NCBI RefSeq assembly: GCF_004382825.2
Contig: NZ_SDQO02000002.1
Location: 434,001-498,000, forward strand
Length of the DNA stretch: 64,000 nucleotides
Reading direction: 5' to 3'
From: Corynebacterium silvaticum
GTDB taxonomy: Bacteria > Actinomycetota > Actinomycetes > Mycobacteriales > Mycobacteriaceae
Positions within the stretch are counted from its first letter, which is position 1, and each line of letters begins with the position of its first letter. Below, piece after piece: positions 57,652 to 64,000 of this stretch. A program made the translations under genes and the position numbers. The notes below the pieces were generated by a model. The model did no database searches, was not told where the DNA came from, and worked only from the letters and a program-made list of their open reading frames with translations.

Positions 57652-58236
57652 GTGAAAAGGACTCTCGCTGCGGCGATGATAGCGAGTCTGTGTGTACTTA
57701 GCGCATGTAGCTCTGAGGACACTGCAGGGACAGACGCAGTGGCCATCGGCGGGACGTTCCAATTTCATTCCCCAGGTGGTCAGACGGAGATCTTCTACGA
57801 TGAGGCTGACCGCGCTCCGGTGAAGAACATCTCCGGTGAGTCTTTGGCCTCGGACGGCAAGATCAGTCTTGATGACTACAAAGATCAGATCGTTGTGTTG
57901 AATGCATGGGGACAATGGTGCGCGCCTTGCCGCAGTGAGTCCGACGACCTACAAACTGTGCAGGAATACCTGGAAAAGGAGAAGCGCGGGACGGTGCTGG
58001 GAATCAACGTGCGCGATTATTCCAAACAGATTGCCCAAGATTTTGTCAAAGATAATGGGCTGACCTACCCCAGTCTGTATGACCCGCCGTTCAAGTCTGC
58101 CGCGCAGCTCGGAGGGGTCCCGGCTGCCGTGGTCCCCACAACAATTATCCTGGACAAGCAGCATCGCCCGGCAGCGGTTTTCCTGCGAGAAATCACCGCC
58201 AAGGACGTCATTGATGTGATTGAAAAAATCGCATGA
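57652..58236 (+). CDS. TlpA/ResA-like thiol-disulfide lipoprotein
   Basis: A 194-aa lipoprotein: GTG start, signal sequence with lipobox LSAC at residue 18, and a thioredoxin-like domain with NAWGQWCAPCRSESDD near residue 88 and VVPTTIILDKQ. It should reduce apocytochrome c haem-binding cysteines outside the membrane. Its stop overlaps the CcdA start as ATGA. Confidence 0.9.
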   Translation: MKRTLAAAMIASLCVLSACSSEDTAGTDAVAIGGTFQFHSPGGQTEIFYDEADRAPVKNISGESLASDGKISLDDYKDQIVVLNAWGQWCAPCRSESDDLQTVQEYLEKEKRGTVLGINVRDYSKQIAQDFVKDNGLTYPSLYDPPFKSAAQLGGVPAAVVPTTIILDKQHRPAAVFLREITAKDVIDVIEKIA

Positions 58237-59039
58237 CCGACGTCTTAGCTAGCGGTATTGGCGAGCAGATCGCAGATGTTGCAGCCACCGGGCCTTTGCT
58301 GCTTGGCCTCTTGGCCGCAGCGCTTGCGGGCCTAGTCTCTTTTGCCAGCCCCTGCGTGATCCCCTTGGTGCCCGGCTATATGTCCTATTTGGCGGGAGTA
58401 GTTGGCGCTGAGATGGAATTTGGTGAGCAGGGACCGCAGGTAGCCAAGAAGGGGCGCTGGCGGGTGACCGGTGCGGCCCTCTTGTTTGTCCTTGGGTTCA
58501 CCGTGATTTTTACCCTGGCTACGGCAACCGTGTTTGGTGTCATTAGTGCCCTTACCCCCAACGCGGAAACCTTGATGCGTGTCGGTGGAGCGGTTACGGT
58601 GCTCATGGGCGTGGTGTTTTTGGGATGGGTTCCTTTTCTCCAAGAAGATAAGCGCCTGACCCTCAAACGCTGGTCTACCTGGTTGGGTGCGCCGCTGCTC
58701 GGAGGGGTTTTTGCGCTGGGGTGGACTCCCTGCTTGGGGCCTACCTTGGCGGCTATTATCTCTATTTCTGCTGGCACAGAGGGGACAACTGCGGCTCGGG
58801 GAGTGGCCCTCATCCTGGCGTACTGTGCCGGATTGGGACTGCCGTTTGTGGCTGTTGCCCTGGGGTCTGCGCGTGCGATGCATGGCGTGGGGGTCCTGCG
58901 GCGGCATTCGCGCACTATTCAGATAGTGGGCGGCGTGGCGTTGATTATGGTCGGCGCGGCGTTAGTCTCTGGAACGTGGGGAATGTTTATTAATTGGGTG
59001 CGCCAGTGGACCGTCGAGTACGGTGCAACTTTTATTTAG
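58233..59039 (+). CDS. ccdA: CcdA-type membrane thiol carrier for cytochrome c maturation
   Basis: A 268-aa protein with six membrane helices and two membrane cysteines, LVSFASPCVIPLVPGYMSYL and ALGWTPCLGPTLAAII. It passes electrons from cytoplasmic thioredoxin to the TlpA-like protein. It is the second CcdA-type gene in the window; this one is tied to cytochrome c genes, the other to DsbA. Order histidine phosphatase-TlpA-CcdA-ResB is the same as Rv0525-Rv0528 as I recall. Confidence 0.92.
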   Translation: MTDVLASGIGEQIADVAATGPLLLGLLAAALAGLVSFASPCVIPLVPGYMSYLAGVVGAEMEFGEQGPQVAKKGRWRVTGAALLFVLGFTVIFTLATATVFGVISALTPNAETLMRVGGAVTVLMGVVFLGWVPFLQEDKRLTLKRWSTWLGAPLLGGVFALGWTPCLGPTLAAIISISAGTEGTTAARGVALILAYCAGLGLPFVAVALGSARAMHGVGVLRRHSRTIQIVGGVALIMVGAALVSGTWGMFINWVRQWTVEYGATFI

Positions 59040-59052
59040 AAAGAGCATGTGA

Positions 59053-60660
59053 ATGAGTAATCGGACGAGGAAGCTGCTGAGCTATCCACTAAAAGCATGG
59101 CACTGGCTCACGAGTATGCGTACGGCGCTGGCCCTGCTATTTCTTCTGGCGTTGGCGTCGATTCCTGGCGCTTTGTTGCCACAGCGCTCCCTCAACCAGT
59201 CAAAGGTTACGGAATACATCGCTAATAATGGCCGAACCGCCGAGATCTACGACAAACTGCAGCTTTTCGACGTTTTCAGCTCCACCTGGTTCACCGCGAT
59301 CTTTGGCCTGCTGTTCCTTTCCCTCATCGGGTGCATCATCCCGCGTTCGTGGGACCATTACAAAGCCATGAAGACCGACCCGGTTCGGGCCCCAAAGAAT
59401 CTGAGCCGGTTGCCGCTGCATGGCGAGGGGAACGTCGAAAAGCCGCTGCGCGACGTAGAAGAAGACATCCGCACGCAGCTCAAAGGCTGGAAGCTTGCGG
59501 AATATACCCCAGAGGAAGATCGCGCCGGGATGCGCTCGTTCTCCGCTGAGCGAGGATACCTACGGGAGTTTTTCAATCTGACATTCCACCTCGGCTTGGT
59601 GGGCATGCTGGTTGCGATTGCAGTGGGCAAACTGTTTTTCTACGAGGGGCAAGTGATCATTGTTGCCAGCGAAGATAAGACAAAGAGCACGGAATTCTGC
59701 AACACCGCGACAGCAAACTACGATTCCTTCCGCGCCGGCTCGCTTTTCGACGGCACCGGCTTAAACCCCTTCTGTTTTATCGCGCACAACTTCTCTGCCG
59801 ATTATCTCCCCAACGGACAAGCGAAGATGTTCACATCTTTGGTCTCCTACGCAGAGGGAGACAATATCTTCAACGACACCGAGACGTGGAAACAGTACAC
59901 GCTCAAAGTCAACCACCCACTGCGCATCGCTGGCGACCGAGTGTATCTGCAAGGCCACGGCTATGCGCCAACATTTACCGTCACGTGGCCCAACGGGGAA
60001 AAGCGAACCCAGACCGTTCAGTGGCAGCCAACTGACCTTATGAACTTCCTATCGGACGGCGTGGTTCGTTTTGATCCACCTGCCGGGATGTACAAAGACG
60101 CCTTTGAAAAGCGCCAAAACCAGCTGGCGATCCAAGGGCTGTTTGCACCTACCGCCTCGTGGGAAGGCGAAAATAAATCCCTTCTGACCTCCAGGTACCC
60201 GGCTATGACTGACCCCGCGGTGGCCATCGACATCTACCGGGGCGACAACGGCTTGGACTCCGGTAGGGGCCAGAACCTCTTTAGCCTGGACAGCACCCTG
60301 ATCCACTCCGGGCAGCTGCAAAAGCTGGAACGGGTCAACCTGAGTGTCGGCCAGTCCGTGACTCTTGACGACGGAACAGTGGTCTCATTTGACGGTGCCG
60401 AACAATTTGCCAACTACCAGATCAGCCACGATCCCGCGCAGCTCTGGGTGCTCTTTTTCACCGTCATAGCGTTGGGTTCGCTCGCTGGCTCATTGCTGAT
60501 CCGACGCCGGCGAATCTGGGTGCGCGTGCGTCCTGTCTCAGACACCGTTACGTTTGTGGAGACCGCAGGTCTAGCCAGAACTGACCGCGCCGGGTGGGGA
60601 AGCGAATACGAGCGGATCCACCGACGCATCCTTGGGCTTCCCGACCCGGACGAAGACTAA
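59053..60660 (+). CDS. resB: ResB/Ccs1-type cytochrome c haem-lyase subunit
   Basis: A 535-aa membrane protein: helices at about 18-38, 75-96 and 180-200, a long outside domain, and a last helix at about 465-485 ahead of a basic cytoplasmic tail. The start region (PLKAWHWLTSMRTALALLFL, PGALLPQRSLNQ) and SSTWFTAIFGLLFLSLIGCI are typical. With the CcsA-type protein it moves haem across the membrane and attaches it to cytochrome c. The partner gene lies beyond an inverted methyltransferase gene. Confidence 0.92.
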   Translation: MSNRTRKLLSYPLKAWHWLTSMRTALALLFLLALASIPGALLPQRSLNQSKVTEYIANNGRTAEIYDKLQLFDVFSSTWFTAIFGLLFLSLIGCIIPRSWDHYKAMKTDPVRAPKNLSRLPLHGEGNVEKPLRDVEEDIRTQLKGWKLAEYTPEEDRAGMRSFSAERGYLREFFNLTFHLGLVGMLVAIAVGKLFFYEGQVIIVASEDKTKSTEFCNTATANYDSFRAGSLFDGTGLNPFCFIAHNFSADYLPNGQAKMFTSLVSYAEGDNIFNDTETWKQYTLKVNHPLRIAGDRVYLQGHGYAPTFTVTWPNGEKRTQTVQWQPTDLMNFLSDGVVRFDPPAGMYKDAFEKRQNQLAIQGLFAPTASWEGENKSLLTSRYPAMTDPAVAIDIYRGDNGLDSGRGQNLFSLDSTLIHSGQLQKLERVNLSVGQSVTLDDGTVVSFDGAEQFANYQISHDPAQLWVLFFTVIALGSLAGSLLIRRRRIWVRVRPVSDTVTFVETAGLARTDRAGWGSEYERIHRRILGLPDPDED

Positions 60661-60694
60661 CCCCCTAGTCTGCGGGCCAGATGCCGTAGATCAC

Positions 60695-61423
60695 TTAGTC
60701 ATCAAGCCACTGATAGAGGTGACCCGTTTCTGCACACCCCGCGGAGCGTAGTGCCGCGAGGTGGTAGGAGCTGTCCACCTTCACCGTGGGGGATTTGTTC
60801 GCCCAGCGCTGATGCCACAGATCTGCTTCTTTCTCCCAACCCGGCATCTGGAATGCTGCCTCCCACCACGCCTCCCACGTGAGGACTCCCGAGGTAACTG
60901 TACGGGTGCGGAAGTCCTCTCGGATTGTTTCAGAAAGGGCTGCTAGGGCGGGATTGTGGTGGGTGTCGTAAAGCAAATGGTCGGCATTCATAAAGATCGC
61001 GCCAGGTTTAACCACCTGAGTGAGATCCAGGTAGAGCCGGGATAACTGGTCGGGAGCAAACCAGTGCAATGCGGTGGCGCTGATAACGGCATCAAAGTCC
61101 GTGGTGGGAAGCTGTTCCATCCAGTGGGGATCGGTGAGATCGGCGTCGATAAAGCGCAGACGCTCGCCGAAGCTGTGCGTCTCTGCACCCAAGCGCAGTA
61201 ACACAGGGTCGCGGTCTACGCTGATGACCGTGGCGTGGGGCAGCTCCCGAAGAATCTCCGTGCCAAGGCTGCCCGGGCCACAAGCAAGATCGAGGACGGT
61301 GATGGGGGTGTTGGCATAACGAGCTTTGAGGACGTCGACGATCGTGCGGGTCCTGAGGTCTCGGTGCTCAATGAAAGCCGTCTGCTGTTCGTGCCATGCC
61401 TTAAGCAGCTCTTGGGGCGTCAT
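60695..61423 (-). CDS. SAM-dependent methyltransferase (trans-aconitate methyltransferase-like)
   Basis: A 242-aa class I methyltransferase with motif I VLDLACGPGSLGTEIL, VISVDRDPVLL, and ATALHWFAPDQLSRLYLDLT, close to the Tam/biotin-BioC pattern. The ATG at 61423 (MTPQELLKAW) is chosen, with AAAGGA about 11 bases upstream; an earlier in-frame ATG at 61471 adds 16 residues. It is inserted in the opposite direction between resB and the ccsA-type gene, breaking a cluster that is continuous in mycobacteria. Substrate unknown. Confidence 0.82.
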   Translation of the reverse strand: MTPQELLKAWHEQQTAFIEHRDLRTRTIVDVLKARYANTPITVLDLACGPGSLGTEILRELPHATVISVDRDPVLLRLGAETHSFGERLRFIDADLTDPHWMEQLPTTDFDAVISATALHWFAPDQLSRLYLDLTQVVKPGAIFMNADHLLYDTHHNPALAALSETIREDFRTRTVTSGVLTWEAWWEAAFQMPGWEKEADLWHQRWANKSPTVKVDSSYHLAALRSAGCAETGHLYQWLDD

Positions 61424-61591
61424 TGCATGTGTCCTTTCGGTAAGGGGGAGCGTTGTGCATAAGTGTGCCAAAGGTTAGCGCCTTTTTGGGGTTAAAAATC
61501 TGTGTACGCAAGGAACATGTGCAGGTGTGGTAGACATCAAACTTTTTGCGGGTATTCTGTTCCGAGATCACTAACTCTGATTAGAGGTACC

Positions 61592-62605
61592 ATGAACGTC
61601 AACTCGAATCTTGCGTCGCTATCCGATATTGCATTTGCGTCGAGCTTCGTCATCTATTTCATTGCGCTTGTGCTTTCCATTGTTTTCTATATGAGAACGA
61701 GAACACTCATTGACCTGAAACGGGAAAGGGCAGACGAGCGGGAGCTCGTTGCCGTGGGGAGCGAGTCCGATAATGCTGGCGGCAACGCTGGTGGGCTTAG
61801 CCAGGGGCCAGATTTCTCGGATGAACGGATCTCTAAGGTGGAAGCATCCGCGGAAAAGTTTGCCGGGATGACCCAGATGATCGTGTGGCTGGGCGTCGTT
61901 GTCCATGCTGCCTCCGCGATTTTGCGTGGCCTGTCCGCCTCGCGATTCCCCTTTGGCAACCTCTATGAGTATGTTCTGGTCATCAGCTGTTTTGCGGTGG
62001 GGATCGCGGCGTTCTTCTTGCAACGTCGAGAAATGCGCGTGCTGTGGCCGTGGGTCCTTACTCCCATCCTGGCTCTACTCTTTTTTGGTGGTACCAAACT
62101 GTACGCTGACTCTGCCCCGGTAGTGCCTGCTTTGCAGTCATTCTGGTTCCCGATTCACGTATCCACAGTGTCTATAGGCGCTTCCATCGGCATGATCTCT
62201 GGCGTTGCTTCTGTGTTGTACCTGCTGCGCTTATATCAGGTACAAGGGCAAGAGAAGGGGATACTGGGGGCGCTGGCCAAGCCGTTGCCGTCTGCAAAGC
62301 TTCTCGACGCCATCGCCTACCGCACGGCGATCATCACCGTCCCGGTCTTTGGCCTGGGGATTATTTTGGGAGCTATTTGGGCGGAAAGCGCATGGGGGCG
62401 TTTCTGGGGCTGGGATCCTAAGGAGACCGTGGCCTTTGCAACGTGGATTCTTTATGCGGCCTACCTACACGCGCGCGCTACCTCAGGCTGGCGCGATTCG
62501 CGGGCTGCGTGGATCAATATTGCGGCGCTTGTGACCATGGTATTCAATCTCTTCTTTATCAATATGGTGGTCTCTGGTTTGCACTCGTATGCGGGTCTGA
62601 ATTAA
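61592..62605 (+). CDS. ccsB: CcsA/ResC-type cytochrome c haem-handling protein
   Basis: A 337-aa membrane protein with about eight helices and the haem-handling tryptophan-rich motif WGRFWGWDPKETVAFATW, flanked by conserved histidines (FPIHVSTVS, GLHSYAG). It exports haem for attachment to cytochrome c with ResB. It starts MNVNSNLASLSDIA at 61592 with AGAGG 4 bases upstream; a longer frame from 61502 is not conserved. Named CcsB in many actinobacterial annotations. Confidence 0.93.
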   Translation: MNVNSNLASLSDIAFASSFVIYFIALVLSIVFYMRTRTLIDLKRERADERELVAVGSESDNAGGNAGGLSQGPDFSDERISKVEASAEKFAGMTQMIVWLGVVVHAASAILRGLSASRFPFGNLYEYVLVISCFAVGIAAFFLQRREMRVLWPWVLTPILALLFFGGTKLYADSAPVVPALQSFWFPIHVSTVSIGASIGMISGVASVLYLLRLYQVQGQEKGILGALAKPLPSAKLLDAIAYRTAIITVPVFGLGIILGAIWAESAWGRFWGWDPKETVAFATWILYAAYLHARATSGWRDSRAAWINIAALVTMVFNLFFINMVVSGLHSYAGLN

Positions 62606-62667
62606 CCGAGCATAAGATGTGAACGCTTACCCCTTTGGCCGTCGATAGGGCTGAGGGGGTTTGCTCA

Positions 62668-62981
62668 TTAACGGGGTCGGTTGAGGAATGCGCTGATACG
62701 CGGGTTGGCATTGATGGCAAGGAAAAGTTCTTGAACTCGCGCGAATTCTTCAGGAACTACGTGGTAGCTGATGCGCTTTCCATCTTTATGCGTGCAGATC
62801 AGGTGTGCTTCTGCGAGCTTGTCCATATGCTGCGCCAGAATGGGCGCCGCGATCCCGAGCGTACTGGTGATCTCCATTCCATGCCTTCGCGGTGCTCCGC
62901 CACGAGGTAAAGAATCCGAATCCGCAGGGGATCGGCAAGCGCACTAAAAAGACGCTGTGCTTTATTCGAGGGAGAATTCAT
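62668..62981 (-). pseudogene. ArsR-type repressor broken by a 5-bp duplication
   Basis: The ATG at 62981 opens MNSPSNKAQRLFSALADPLRIRILYLV, a typical ArsR winged-helix start. After EHREG the frame is lost. The rest (MEITSTLGIAAPILAQHMDK, DGKRISYHVVPEEFARVQ) follows in another frame to 62668. The cause is a tandem copy of ATGGA (TCCAT at 62873-62877 and 62878-62882 on the plus strand); removing one copy restores a 102-aa repressor. No metal-binding cysteine motif (ELCVCD) is seen. An ATG at 62877, with GAAGG upstream, could restart the C-terminal half. The promoter TATAGT lies 7 nt before the ATG. Confidence 0.75.
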
Positions 62982-62994
62982 GCACAGCACTATA
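62982..62994 (-). promoter_or_regulatory. Leaderless promoter -10 of the ArsR-type gene
   Basis: On the minus strand TATAGT (complement of 62989-62994) stands 7 nt before the ATG at 62981, with no ribosome site. The flank to the right (to about 63050) is AT-rich. Confidence 0.5.
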
Positions 62995-63055
62995 ACGGTA
63001 ACTATTTCTTAAGTAAAACTTTTCTAAAGTTTTATATGTCAACAAAAACGCGAGG

Positions 63056-63361
63056 TTAAGCGCCTAAATCCTTGTTATCCTGTGGATTTTTCCCTTCGGG
63101 ATTTGCAGGATTCTCTGTGTCTTCTCGCTTCTTTTTCTCAGCTGCTTTGCGCCTTGCTTCTTCCTCCGCGCGACGTTTTTTAAACTGATCCCGCTCTAGT
63201 CGCCATAAGAATTCTTCATCATCATCCGGGCCCTTGATGCGGGGTGGCTCCGGAGTCTCCCGCTTCTGCCACGTTTGAGGACCAAATGCCTTCCACACCA
63301 ACACGACGGTGGCGATAAGGAGGAGAAGAAGAATAAGACGGCCCACGGAGAATCCTTTCAA
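63056..63361 (-). CDS. Small membrane-anchored charged protein
   Basis: A 101-aa protein with one N-terminal membrane helix (about 7-25, VGRLILLLLLIATVVLVWKA), a proline-rich linker, and a strongly charged Lys/Arg/Glu helix-prone tail (residues about 55-85) ending in a polar Asn/Gly/Asp region. I do not recognise a family; mycobacterial and corynebacterial genomes have such a gene near menA. An outward- or inward-facing coiled-coil tail is possible. Confidence 0.65.
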   Translation of the reverse strand: MKGFSVGRLILLLLLIATVVLVWKAFGPQTWQKRETPEPPRIKGPDDDEEFLWRLERDQFKKRRAEEEARRKAAEKKKREDTENPANPEGKNPQDNKDLGA

Positions 63362-63425
63362 AAAGATAAAGTTATGGGGTTATGTGACTGTGAGCCTAGA
63401 TTACCCTGAAAGAAGAACTGTTGAG

Positions 63426-63438
63426 TAGGGTGCTGTGT
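63426..63438 (+). promoter_or_regulatory. Leaderless promoter -10 of the DUF4229 gene
   Basis: TAGGGT (63426-63431) stands 7 nt before the GTG at 63439, with no ribosome site. Confidence 0.45.
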
Positions 63439-63765
63439 GTGAGCGAAACTGCAATGCCAGAGAATTCCCGTCCGATCGTCGATCCGCAGGTAAAGGCAGC
63501 TGCCCGCAAGGCTGTCATCGTGTACGGAATCGCACGTTGTGCACTATTTATCGTGCTGACCGCAATCATTCAGGGAATCGCGGTAGCTGTAGGGGCCCCG
63601 GTGCCCATTCTTATCTCGGCCACGCTGGCCTTAATCGTGGCTATGCCCTTGTCCATGTTCGTGTTTAAAGGCATCCGGGTACAAGCCACTGAGGCTGTGG
63701 CCCTTTGGAGCGCACAGCGCAAGGCCGAGAAGGATTGGGTGAAAAGCGAGCTATCCAACCGCTAA
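63439..63765 (+). CDS. DUF4229-family membrane protein
   Basis: A 108-aa protein with two membrane helices (about 30-52 and 55-77) and a basic tail (WSAQRKAEKDWVKSELSNR), as in DUF4229 proteins, which are conserved beside menA in actinobacteria. The GTG at 63439 (MSETAMPENS) is chosen for its TAGGGT spacing; an in-frame TTG at 63421 adds six residues. It overlaps the convergent menA by 15 nt. Function unknown; a link with menaquinone synthesis is by position only. Confidence 0.78.
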   Translation: MSETAMPENSRPIVDPQVKAAARKAVIVYGIARCALFIVLTAIIQGIAVAVGAPVPILISATLALIVAMPLSMFVFKGIRVQATEAVALWSAQRKAEKDWVKSELSNR

Positions 63766-64000
63766 AACTATCGCGGTTGCCACGGACCATACCACCATGG
63801 CTTTTCCGGTAGCACCAAGCACCGGAATGAGTTCTTTAGCCTTTCGACCTTTCACCACGGGGACCGCTGCTTTTATTGCAAGCGGAAGCGCAATAATGCC
63901 GATGCCGGCCCACGGGGAAATGGTGAAGAACGCAAGAGACACCACGAATGGTATGGACACAAGGAGGCAATACAAGCGTCGTGTTGCGGTATCGCCCAGG
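63751..64000 (-). CDS. menA: 1,4-dihydroxy-2-naphthoate prenyltransferase MenA (3' part)
   Basis: The C-terminal part of a UbiA-family prenyltransferase, running off the window edge. Visible are the conserved cytoplasmic-loop motif LGDTATRRLYCLLV and three membrane helices after it. MenA attaches the isoprenoid chain in menaquinone synthesis, the quinone used by the succinate dehydrogenase in this window. The N-terminal two thirds, including the first aspartate motif, lie outside. Confidence 0.85.
   Translation of the reverse strand, partial: LGDTATRRLYCLLVSIPFVVSLAFFTISPWAGIGIIALPLAIKAAVPVVKGRKAKELIPVLGATGKAMVVWSVATAIVLAVG

Overview
The window is a chromosomal segment from a mycolic-acid-containing actinobacterium, almost certainly a Corynebacterium. 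Evidence: a secreted corynomycolyltransferase, MshA (mycothiol synthesis), a fused RmlCD, a RamB-type acetate regulator beside sdhCAB, CRP/GlxR-like and DtxR-like sites, many leaderless promoters, and a gene order I recall from C. glutamicum (rmlA-rmlCD-rmlB ... cmt ... lpd-ramB-sdhCAB). From about 21 kb on, the order also parallels M. tuberculosis Rv0476-Rv0534c as I remember it. The pyruvate formate-lyase cluster, absent from C. glutamicum as I recall, and the moderate GC suggest the C. diphtheriae/ulcerans/pseudotuberculosis group, but the species is not proven.

Layout. 0-3 kb: small membrane protein, acyl-CoA ligase, secreted SGNH hydrolase. 3-10 kb: minus-strand run of S9 peptidase, M1 peptidase, rmlB, rmlCD and rmlA (dTDP-rhamnose for the arabinogalactan linker). 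10-11.7 kb: mycolyltransferase and, divergently, a 44-aa porin-like peptide. 11.9-19.3 kb: lpd, a frameshifted ramB, sdhCAB plus a small membrane protein, with GlxR-like and DtxR-like sites upstream of sdhC. 19.3-22.7 kb: membrane and hypothetical genes, including a degenerate DeoC-like protein. 22.7-26.2 kb: split pyruvate formate-lyase (core, separate glycyl-radical protein, activase). 26.7-31.1 kb: interrupted methyltransferase, DUF2505 protein, murB, acyl-CoA ligase. 31.4-39.4 kb: mshA, gpmA, senX3-regX3, cysteine-rich protein, ppx, acidic membrane protein, proC. 39.7-43.5 kb: HTH protein, 33-aa ribosomal protein bS22, a DsbA-CcdA pair, HAD hydrolase, glutaredoxin-like protein. 43.5-57 kb: haem synthesis (41-aa ORF, hemA, hemC, fused cobA-hemD, hemB, membrane protein, P-type-ATPase-like pseudoenzyme, hemE, hemY, hemL). 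57-62.6 kb: cytochrome c maturation (TlpA-like, CcdA, ResB, CcsA-type), fitting the haem genes. 62.7-64 kb: broken ArsR-type repressor, two small membrane proteins, 3' part of menA.

Five genes carry small lesions: ramB (1-nt insertion), a 68-codon membrane gene (TAG), a methyltransferase (TGA), a 3-hydroxyisobutyrate-dehydrogenase-like gene (1-nt deletion) and an ArsR-type repressor (5-bp tandem duplication). This is either early gene decay or assembly error. The other notable points are the P-type-ATPase pseudoenzyme inside the haem cluster, the split Pfl, the porin-like peptide, and a 41-aa ORF overlapping the hemA start. I saw no rRNA, tRNA, insertion sequence, prophage or CRISPR array, but could not run dedicated searches.
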